Assembly (NCBI RefSeq): GCF_001544515.1
Contig: NZ_FCOL02000014.1
Span: forward strand, 87,417 to 151,416
Source of the DNA: Caballeronia terrestris
Lineage (GTDB): Bacteria; Pseudomonadota; Gammaproteobacteria; Burkholderiales; Burkholderiaceae
Direction: 5' to 3'
Length of the DNA stretch: 64,000 nucleotides
The notes beneath the pieces are model-generated. The model had not been told where the DNA came from. It saw only the letters and a program-made list of their open reading frames with translations, and ran no database searches. Each line of letters starts with the position of its first letter. Positions within the stretch are counted from its first letter, which is position 1. Of this stretch, positions 54,166 to 64,000 are shown piece by piece. The translations under genes and the position numbers were made by a program.

Positions 54166-56658
54166 ATGCGCTTCCAATACGAGGCTTCGTCACCAGTGGA
54201 AAAGCAGTCGGAGCGCAGCCGGCAGGCGCACTTTCAAAGGTGGTTCTCGGCGTTTGCGAGTCTCGCGCACTCCAAATTGCCGCTCGGTCCTTATCTGCAG
54301 CAAGTCACCGACACGCTCAAGGAAGTATCGGGCGTCGCGTCCGCTGTCGTCGAATGGATCGAAGGCGAGGAACTCGTCTACCGCGCGGCGAGCGGCGAGG
54401 CAGCACGTCATATAGGCACGCGGCTCGCGGCGAGCGGAAGCTTGTCGGGGCTATGCATCACGCGGCAACAGGCGCTCATCTGCCGCGATACGTCCACCGA
54501 TCACCGCGTGGACCGTGCGGCTTGCGAAGCTGTGGGTGCGATATCGATGGTCGTGGCGCCGGTCGTCTGCGAAGGACGCTCGGTCGCGGTGCTCAAGCTG
54601 ATTTCGCGCAAGGTCGATTACTTCAAGGCCACCGACGTCGGCATTCTGGACGCGTTCTGCGCCTGCATCGCGGTGACGATCGCGCGGGAAGAGGTCGCCT
54701 CCGAAAACGAGGCGCTGCAAAGGCAGAATGAAAGCGTCAGCGCGAATCTCACGGTCGAGTCGTCGCTGCGCATCGAGTACGAGAAGAAGCTCGCCGATGC
54801 GCTGAGGCGGCGGCGCACCGTGCTTGAAAACGCGCACGTCGCGTTCGTCTCGATGGACGAGGCGGGCATGATCGTCGACTGGAACAACGCGGCGGTGAAC
54901 CTGTTCGGCTGGCGCGCGCAGGACGCCGTGGGCAAGGAACTCGCGGCGCTCATGGTGCCCGAGCGCTTTCGCGACGCGCATCGCGCGGGCCTCACGCGCT
55001 ATCTCGCGACGGGCGAGGCGCGCATGATCAACAAGCGCGTCGAGTTGCCCGCGCTGCGCCGCGACGGCTCCGAATTCCCGGCCGAACTCACGATCAGCGA
55101 GGTCTGGTTCGAGAGCCAGCGCCAGTTCACCTGCTTCGTGCACGACATCACGGACCGCCGCCGCGCCACCGAGGCCGATGAGCGCCTGCGCTCGCTGATC
55201 AATTCGGTCAGTGATTATGCGATCTACATGCTGGACCACGACGGCTTCGTGCGGTCGTGGAACGACGGCGCTCGCGCGATCTTCGGATACGTGGCGGACG
55301 AAGTGGTCGGCCGCCACATCGCGATGTTCTATTCGCCCGACGACCTCAACCGCGACATGCCCGGCGAAGAGCTGCGCAAGGCGGCCGCGAGCGGCCGCGT
55401 GGAAGAAGAGGGCTGGCGCGTGCGGCGCGACGGCTCGGCGTTCTGGGCGCACGTCATCATGACCGCGCTGCGCGATGGCGAAGGGCGGCAGCAGGGCTTC
55501 GTCAAGATCACGCGCGACATGACCGCGCGGCGCAGACTCGAGGAACTGGAAGCATCGAGCCGCAGGATGAACGAGTTCCTCGCGCTCCTCGGGCACGAGT
55601 TGCGCAACCCGCTCGCGCCGATACGCAATGCGGTGAGCATCCTCAAGTTGCAGGCATCGGACGATGCGAACGTCGTGAGGAGCCGCCAGATCGTCGACCG
55701 GCAACTCGCGCATCTGACAAAGCTCGTCGACGATTTGCTCGACGCGGGCCGCATCAGTTCGGGGAAGATTCGCCTGACGAGCGAGACCGTCAACGTCGCG
55801 GATATCGTGCAACTGAGCGTCGAGGCGAGCCAGCCGCTCTTCGACGAGCGGCAGCAGCGGCTAGTCGTGGAGGGCGCCGGCGTACCGCTCTTCATTCGCG
55901 GCGACGTGACGCGGCTCGTGCAGGCGCTCAACAACCTGCTGAACAATGCGTCGAAGTTCAGCCCGGTCGGTTCGGCGATCTCGCTGCAGATCGGGGCGCA
56001 TGCGAACGCGCTCGTGATCCGGATCATCGACAACGGTCGCGGCATTTCCGCCGAGGCGCTCGATAGAGTCTTCGATCTTTTCGTGCAGGAGCATGCACCG
56101 GGCGCGCATCCCGATGAGGGCGGGCTCGGCATCGGGCTCACGCTCGTGCGGGCCATCGCCGAGTTGCATGGCGGACACGTCGAAGCGCGCAGCAACGGCG
56201 CGGGCACGGGCAGCACGTTCAGCCTGTGGCTGCCGCTCGCGCAGGCGCCGTCGCGCGAAACCATCGCGCCGCCGCCCGCGGGCATGGCGGAGAACCAGCA
56301 ACTCGACGTGCTCGTCGTCGATGACAACAAAGATTCCGCCGACAGCATGACGCTGCTCGCCGAAATGCTCGGGCACACGTCGCGCGCAACGTACGACGGC
56401 CCCGGCGCGCTCGAGGAGTTCGAGCGTCGCACGCCGCAGGTCGTGCTGCTCGATCTCTCGATGCCCGGCATGACCGGCTTCGACGTGATCCACCGGATGC
56501 GTGCGCTGTGCGGCGAGCGCGTGATCATCGCGGCGATGACGGGCCTCGGTTCCGACGAAGATATCGCGCGAACGCAAGCGGCCGGTTTCGACGCGCATCT
56601 CGTCAAACCCGTCGATCTGCCCGAACTGGAAGGCGTGCTGGCGCGCGCGGTGCGGTAA
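54166..56658 (+). CDS. hybrid sensor histidine kinase (GAF-PAS-PAS-HisKA-HATPase-REC)
   Basis: The protein has 830 residues and no membrane segments. A GAF domain (about 25-170) and a coiled linker precede PAS 1 (about 215-330) and PAS 2 (about 340-455). HisKA follows with phospho-acceptor His near 477 (GHELRNPLAP), then an ATPase with N, G1 and G2 boxes (NLLNNASKF, DNGRGIS, GGLGIGL). The C-terminal receiver has Asp near 763 (LLDLSMPG) and the conserved Lys in LVKPVD. The start with GGAACGGA upstream is preferred over an ATG 18 codons earlier. No output regulator is adjacent. Confidence 0.93.
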   Translation: MRFQYEASSPVEKQSERSRQAHFQRWFSAFASLAHSKLPLGPYLQQVTDTLKEVSGVASAVVEWIEGEELVYRAASGEAARHIGTRLAASGSLSGLCITRQQALICRDTSTDHRVDRAACEAVGAISMVVAPVVCEGRSVAVLKLISRKVDYFKATDVGILDAFCACIAVTIAREEVASENEALQRQNESVSANLTVESSLRIEYEKKLADALRRRRTVLENAHVAFVSMDEAGMIVDWNNAAVNLFGWRAQDAVGKELAALMVPERFRDAHRAGLTRYLATGEARMINKRVELPALRRDGSEFPAELTISEVWFESQRQFTCFVHDITDRRRATEADERLRSLINSVSDYAIYMLDHDGFVRSWNDGARAIFGYVADEVVGRHIAMFYSPDDLNRDMPGEELRKAAASGRVEEEGWRVRRDGSAFWAHVIMTALRDGEGRQQGFVKITRDMTARRRLEELEASSRRMNEFLALLGHELRNPLAPIRNAVSILKLQASDDANVVRSRQIVDRQLAHLTKLVDDLLDAGRISSGKIRLTSETVNVADIVQLSVEASQPLFDERQQRLVVEGAGVPLFIRGDVTRLVQALNNLLNNASKFSPVGSAISLQIGAHANALVIRIIDNGRGISAEALDRVFDLFVQEHAPGAHPDEGGLGIGLTLVRAIAELHGGHVEARSNGAGTGSTFSLWLPLAQAPSRETIAPPPAGMAENQQLDVLVVDDNKDSADSMTLLAEMLGHTSRATYDGPGALEEFERRTPQVVLLDLSMPGMTGFDVIHRMRALCGERVIIAAMTGLGSDEDIARTQAAGFDAHLVKPVDLPELEGVLARAVR

Positions 56659-56806
56659 GTCAGCACCCGCTGAACTCGCATCATGCCTCTGGGGTATGGT
56701 GCGAGACTCGATCAGTATTGGACGGCGTGTGTTTGGCTCGCCTATTCTGGCCCGGCAGTGATCCATCAAGCCAACCAGAACAACGCGCCAAACGCACGGA
56801 GACACA

Positions 56807-58147
56807 ATGAGTACCTCGCTCGACGTATCGTCGCTGATCGACCGGGAGCCAATTCGCCCGTACCAATGGATGATCTTCGTCCTGTGCTTCGCCACGACGC
56901 TGTTCGACGGCTTCGATACCCAGGCGATTGCATACACCGGCCCCGCGATCGTCGCGGCGTTCGGTCTGCGCCCCGGCGACCTCGCTCCGATTCTCATCGC
57001 GGGCACGCTCGGCATGACGATCGGCGCGATGACGCTCGGCTTGCTGGGCGACCGCGCGGGACGTCGCCCGGCGCTGCTTGGCGGTGTCGCGCTCTTTAGC
57101 GTCGCCTCGCTGCTGACCGCGTTTGCCGGAAGCACCAGCCAGATCCTGATCCTGCGTTTCATTGCGGGGCTCGGCATGGGCGGCTGCACGCCCGTGCTGC
57201 TCGCGCTTGCCGCTGAATTCGGACCCGCGCGGCATCGCGGCGCGATCATGACGGGCGTTTTGCTCGGCCTGCCAGCGGGCGCGATGCTCGGCGGTCTGCT
57301 CGCGGCGCGCATGATGCCGGTCATCGGATGGCAGGGCGTGTTCATCGTCGGCGGCGCGGCGCCGCTCGTGCTGCTCGTCGTGCTTTATTTCGCGCTGCCC
57401 GAGTCGCTCAATTACCTCGTGAGCCGCTCGCGCACGGAGGGCATGCAGACGGTGCGCAAGACGCTGAGCCGGATCATTCCCGCAACGCTGCCCGCCGACA
57501 TCGCATTCAAGGCACCGGAAGCGGCGGCGTCGCGCGCAACCGTTGGGGCGCTGTTCAAGAATGGCAACGCGCGCAACACGATCGCTATCTGGGGCGTCTA
57601 TCTCTTCAACTGGATCGCGTGGTTCATGCTGCTCTCCTGGCTGCCGACGGTCCTCAAGGCCGCAGGGCTGCCCGCCGCGCAAGCGCCGATGGGAACGGTG
57701 GTCGTGAACGCGGTCTTCATCGTCTGCGCGATTCCGCTTTCCATTCTTCTGCCCAAGATCAACACGCGGCGCCTGCTGATCGCGCTTCTCGCATTGGGGA
57801 TCGCGATTGCGATCGGGCTCTCTTATGCGGGTACGTCGTGGGGCCTCGTGTTCGTGCTGGCAGGGGCGGCGGGGCTTGGCATCGGCGGTCAGCAGATCGC
57901 GCTCAACTATCTCGTGGTCGGCGCCTATCCGACGACGCTGCGTGCCACCGCAACAGGCTGGGCCATCGGCATGGGGCGCGTCGGCGCGATCGCGGGCTCG
58001 GCCGTGGGCGGCAGCGTGCTCGCGCTTGGCGGTCCGGGCGGGTTCTATATGGCGCTGGCTGTGCCGCTCGTCGCGGCGCTGCTGGCGGTCATCGCGATTC
58101 GCACGAGTCATGATGTGATCGATCGCAATCTTGCGGCGGCGCACTGA
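56807..58147 (+). CDS. MFS transporter, aromatic acid:H+ symporter family (1)
   Basis: The protein has 446 residues and 12 helices. TLFDGFDTQAIAYTGPAI in helix 1 and GDRAGRRPALL in loop 2-3 are the AAHS signature (PcaK, BenK, MhpT). It probably imports an aromatic acid such as mandelate, benzoylformate or benzoate. It is followed by a second carrier of the same family and the mandelate genes. Confidence 0.9.
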   Translation: MSTSLDVSSLIDREPIRPYQWMIFVLCFATTLFDGFDTQAIAYTGPAIVAAFGLRPGDLAPILIAGTLGMTIGAMTLGLLGDRAGRRPALLGGVALFSVASLLTAFAGSTSQILILRFIAGLGMGGCTPVLLALAAEFGPARHRGAIMTGVLLGLPAGAMLGGLLAARMMPVIGWQGVFIVGGAAPLVLLVVLYFALPESLNYLVSRSRTEGMQTVRKTLSRIIPATLPADIAFKAPEAAASRATVGALFKNGNARNTIAIWGVYLFNWIAWFMLLSWLPTVLKAAGLPAAQAPMGTVVVNAVFIVCAIPLSILLPKINTRRLLIALLALGIAIAIGLSYAGTSWGLVFVLAGAAGLGIGGQQIALNYLVVGAYPTTLRATATGWAIGMGRVGAIAGSAVGGSVLALGGPGGFYMALAVPLVAALLAVIAIRTSHDVIDRNLAAAH

Positions 58148-58423
58148 TGTTTGTTGGCTAGCTGTTTTGGCCTGACAGAAGGCTGGACTCGATCGAAGAA
58201 TCGGCCAGCCGCGGTTTGCCAGTTTTCGAAGCAAGACGATCATAAAAAAATCGGCTAGCGCCGTTCATTAGCGGCGCGAGCAAAAGCCGGCGTTCAAAGC
58301 AACCTTTCCAAATCTTTGAGTGAGCGTGAGCGCTTTTTGCCTCGCGCTCACCGCTTTGTCGTGCCCTCAAGGTGCTATCAGACGCCCACCAGCATTTCAG
58401 ACCGACAGCGAAGGAGATATCGC

Positions 58424-59769
58424 ATGCGTCAAATCGATGTTCACAAACTCGCGGACGATGCCCGCTTCAAGGGCTTCCACGCAATCGTGCTTTTCTGGTG
58501 CGCGCTGATCATCATCTTCGACGGCTACGATCTGGCTGTTGCCGGTATCGCGTTGCCGTCGATCATGAAGGACATGGGCGTCCAGCCGACGAGCGCCGGC
58601 TTCATGGTCAGCTCCGCGCTCTTCGGCATGATGTTCGGCGCCGTATTCTTGGGAACGATCGCGGACCGCATCGGCCGTAAGCGCGCCATCGCCATCTGCA
58701 TCGTGCTCTTCAGCGTCTTCACGGCGGCCGCCGGCTTCACGAGCGACCCCGTGATGTTCAGCGTCACGCGCTTTCTCGCGGGACTCGGCATCGGCGGCGT
58801 GATGCCGAACGTCGTTGCGCAGATGACTGAATACTCGCCGCGCAAGATCCGCAGCACGATGGTCACGCTGATGTTCAGCGGCTATTCCGTGGGCGGCATG
58901 CTCGCGGCGCTGCTCGGCAAAGGGCTGATCGAGCGCTTCGGCTGGCAGTCGGTGTTCATCGCCGCCGGCCTGCCAATTCTGCTCGTCCCTGCGATCCTGA
59001 AATGGATGCCCGAGTCGATGCCGTTCCTCATCCGGTCGGGCCGCATCGATACGCTGAAGGGAATCGTGTCGCGCATCGAGCCCGGCTATCAGCCGCAAGA
59101 AAGCGACCGCTTCGCGCTTCCCGGCGAAGACACCCGGCGTGCGCCGCCGATCGGCAAGCTGTTCACCGATGGCCGTGGCTTCAGCACGGTCATGCTGTGG
59201 ATCGCGTTCTTCATGTGCCTCTTCATGGTGTATGCGTTGAGTTCGTGGCTGACCAAACTCATGGCAAACGCCGGACACAGCCTCGGCTCGGCACTGACAT
59301 TCGTGCTGGTGTTGAACTTCGGCGCGATGATCGGCGCGATCGGTGGCGGATGGATGGCAGATCGCTTCAACATCAAGTACGTGCTGATCGCGATGTATGC
59401 ACTCGCGGCGGTATCGATCAGCCTGCTCGGATTCAAGGTGCCGACGTGGGCGCTCTTCGTGCTGGTCGGGCTCGCGGGCGCATCGACCATCGGGACGCAG
59501 ATCGTGACGTATGCATTCGCCGGACAGTTCTATCCGATGGCGGTGCGGGCGACGGGTATCGGCTGGGCATCGGGCGTTGGGCGCAGCGGGGCGATTCTCG
59601 CGCCGATCGTGATCGGCGTGCTCGTCAGCATGGCGCTGCCGCTGCAGCAGAACTTCCTCGCGATCGCGGTGCCGGGGGTGATCGCGGTGCTTGCTGTTTC
59701 GTTGATCAATCAGCGACGCTCCGCCCAGCACGATCATGCGACGGCTGATCCGCTCGTAACGGAAGCGGC

Positions 59770-59773
<4 letters not shown>
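58424..59773 (+). CDS. MFS transporter, aromatic acid:H+ symporter family (2, BenK-like)
   Basis: The protein has 449 residues and 12 helices. It has IIIFDGYDLAVAGIALPSI and ADRIGRKRAI, typical of benzoate carriers. The ATG has AAGGAGAT upstream. Its stop codon overlaps the stop of the convergent LysR gene. The 276 bases before it hold several GC-rich hairpins (one with GTGAGCG/CGCTCAC arms at 58323-58356) but no clear promoter. Confidence 0.9.
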
Positions 59774-62358
<2,585 letters not shown>

Positions 62359-62377
62359 AGTGATCAAGGACAGTTCC

Positions 62378-63337
62378 ATGAATACGCCTGTCAATGTCGC
62401 GGACTATCGGAAGCTGGCGCAGAAGCGCCTGCCCAAGATGGTGTTCGATTACCTCGAAGGAGGCGCCGAGGACGAGCTTGGGCTCGCGCACAATCGCGCG
62501 GTCTTCGAGAAGGTCCGCTTCGAGCCACGGAGGCTCGTCGATGTCAGCAAGCGAGACATTCGCAGCACGTTGTTCGGACGCTCGATGACTGCACCGATGG
62601 TCATCGCGCCGACAGGACTGAACGGCATCTTCTGGCCTGAGGGTGACATTGCGCTTGCGAAGGCTGCTGCGCGATTCGGCATTCCGTTCGCGTTGTCGAC
62701 GGCGTCGAATGCATCGATTGAGACCGTCGCGAAACGGTGCGACGGCGAGTTGTGGTTTCAGCTCTACGTCGTTCATCGAAAGCTGGCGGAGCAACTCGTC
62801 AAACGCGCGCTGGCGGCCGGATACACGACGCTGATTCTGACCACAGACGTGAGCATCAACGGCAAGCGGGAGCGTGACGTGCGAAATGGATTCGGCATCC
62901 CCGTGAAGTACAGCGCGAGAACCATCGCTGATGGCGTGCTTCATCCGCAATGGTCGTTCGATTTGCTTCGGCATGGTGTTCCCAAGCTCGCCAATTTCGA
63001 GAGCAGCGAGGCGCAGGACACCGAGGTGCAGGCGGCACTGATGAGCCGCCAGATGGACGCGAGCTTTTCCTGGAAAGACCTGCGCTGGCTGCGCGATCTT
63101 TGGCCGCACACGCTGCTCGTCAAAGGCATCAGCAGGGCCGACGATGCCGCTCGATGCATCGCAGAAGGCGCGGATGGCGTGATCCTTTCCAATCACGGCG
63201 GACGACAGCTCGACAGCGCGATAGCGCCGCTGGAAGCGTTGGCGCCCACCGTGGCAGCGCTCGATGCGCCGGTGCTCCTCGATAGGGCGTTGTTGCATAA
63301 GTCGAACGTAAGGACAAGATGGCTTCTGCGATCCTGA
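62378..63337 (+). pseudogene. mdlB: mandelate dehydrogenase, truncated by an insertion sequence
   Basis: Residues 1-302 closely match (S)-mandelate dehydrogenase of the FMN-dependent alpha-hydroxyacid oxidase family (KMVFDYLEGGAEDE, NLHS-like core, catalytic SNHGGRQLD). After PVLLD at 63283 the sequence jumps to IS-derived residues and stops 17 codons later. The lost quarter holds the FMN-phosphate-binding GFRRG and LGRA segments, so it is almost surely inactive. The start has AAGGA upstream and is 19 bases after mdlC. Confidence 0.93.
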
Positions 63338-64000
63338 ATTCATGCGATGCGGGTGGACTGCGGGCGTGCGAGCGCCGTCATGCGGTTCAGCACGCCCACG
63401 CGGATCGCTACCTCGGTTGCTTGGGAACCGATGCAGCGCGCCCACAGACGAGTGCCCGTCAGCGTCTTGAGTCGATACATCAGGTTCTCGACGAGCGAGC
63501 GCCGGTGGTAGCCGCTGCGCTTCTTCCATTCCTGTCGACCGCTTCGCGCAATGGCGTCAATCGCCTCATTGCGCCAGCTCGCGCCAGGCGTGTTCTCAGA
63601 CCAGGGCATCGCCCCTTCGCGCGGCGGGATCGACGGTTGAGCATCGCGTGCGGCGATCGCCGCGTGGCATTGCTTGGTGTCGTACGCGCCGTCGCCGCCG
63701 ATGGTATCGATCGGTTCGTCCGCAGGGATCTGATCGAGCAGCTTGGGCAACACGTCGGCATCGGCGACGTCTTGATGCGTCATCAGCGCAGCGCATACCT
63801 GACCGGTCTTCGCGTCCAGTCCCAAGTGCACCTTGCGCCAGGTGCGGCGCTTCGAATAGCCGTGCTTGCGCACCTTCCATTCGCCTTCGCCGTAGAGCTT
63901 CACGCCGGTGCTATCGACCACCAGATGCAGCGGTTCGCCGCTGCGCAGGGCGGGTAACCTGACTTTCAGGTCTTGCGCGCGGCGACTCAGCGTCGTGTAA
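63284..64000. mobile_element. IS5-family insertion sequence, one end
   Basis: The element begins where mdlB homology stops, close to AGGGCGTTGTTGCATAAGTC, which looks like an IS terminal repeat of the Burkholderia IS5 type. It carries a leftward transposase and runs past the right window edge, so the second end and the target duplication cannot be seen. Confidence 0.85.
63340..64000 (-). CDS. IS5-family transposase, C-terminal part
   Basis: The frame is open to the right window edge; about 219 residues are visible. The DDE triad is present: Asp in VVDSTG, Asp in GGDGAYD and Glu in SLVENLMYRLK. The KVRKHGYSKRRTWRK stretch is typical of the IS5 group. The N-terminus lies outside the window, and an internal GTG at 63921 should not be taken as the start. 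Confidence 0.92.
   Translation of the reverse strand, partial: YTTLSRRAQDLKVRLPALRSGEPLHLVVDSTGVKLYGEGEWKVRKHGYSKRRTWRKVHLGLDAKTGQVCAALMTHQDVADADVLPKLLDQIPADEPIDTIGGDGAYDTKQCHAAIAARDAQPSIPPREGAMPWSENTPGASWRNEAIDAIARSGRQEWKKRSGYHRRSLVENLMYRLKTLTGTRLWARCIGSQATEVAIRVGVLNRMTALARPQSTRIA

Noticed and set aside
58148..58423. GC-rich hairpins before the second aromatic-acid carrier as a terminator or riboswitch
   Set aside because: The T run near 58243 is on the wrong side or too far from the stem for the plus strand, and no known RNA class fits.
63340..63921. Complete 193-residue transposase starting at an internal GTG
   Set aside because: The frame is open upstream to the window edge and the first DDE Asp lies right at that GTG, so the real start must be outside the window.

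Overview
The window is a metabolic stretch of a high-GC Gram-negative chromosome or megaplasmid. It is most likely from Burkholderiaceae (Paraburkholderia, Caballeronia or Burkholderia): the outer-membrane porin is of the Burkholderia type, the catabolic operons are dense, IclR and LysR regulators are numerous, and most codons end in G or C. No rRNA, tRNA, CRISPR or phage genes were seen. Family assignments come from motifs read by eye, not from database searches.

Layout. (1) 1-1.5 kb: the tail of a TauE/SafE permease and a stand-alone EAL phosphodiesterase. (2) 1.7-17.4 kb: a complete aromatic-type catabolic locus. It has two paralogous IclR regulators, a divergent porin, and a long tightly packed operon. 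The operon encodes a Rieske ferredoxin, a small HTH-like protein, a single-subunit ring-hydroxylating oxygenase, two SDRs, a cupin, an alpha/beta hydrolase, a ThDP enzyme, an aspartate-dehydrogenase-like protein, an aldehyde dehydrogenase, a two-domain extradiol dioxygenase, a ferredoxin reductase and an MFS importer. The porin and the operon have matching promoter and operator layouts. The substrate is unknown; this is the best candidate for an undescribed system here. (3) 17.4-20.2 kb: an AT-richer accessory patch with a small secreted protein, an astacin-like lipoprotein and an acyltransferase. (4) 20.2-26.8 kb: a cupin / aspartoacylase-like / succinate-semialdehyde dehydrogenase / tartrate-type dehydrogenase operon with a LysR regulator and an MFS carrier. 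(5) 27-31 kb: an Lrp regulator, an aminotransferase, a GhrA-like reductase and an acetyltransferase.

(6) 31.1-53.7 kb: an amine, opine or peptide utilisation region. It contains aldehyde dehydrogenases, two copies of a HAD plus FAD-amine-oxidase pair, a dipeptide-type ABC transporter, an HcnABC/opine-oxidase-type dehydrogenase, AraC and LysR regulators, a polyamine-type ABC transporter whose binding protein lies apart on the opposite strand, and a GMC oxidoreductase. (7) 54-56.7 kb: a hybrid GAF-PAS-PAS histidine kinase with a PurR/LacI-like palindrome upstream. (8) 56.8-64 kb: two aromatic-acid MFS carriers, a LysR regulator and the mandelate genes mdlC (intact benzoylformate decarboxylase) and mdlB. 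The mdlB gene (mandelate dehydrogenase) is cut by an IS5-family element that runs off the window.

The common plan is import of plant- or soil-derived small acids, aromatics and amines, oxidation by Rieske or flavin enzymes, clearance of aldehydes by ALDHs, and control of each block by its own IclR, LysR, Lrp or AraC regulator.
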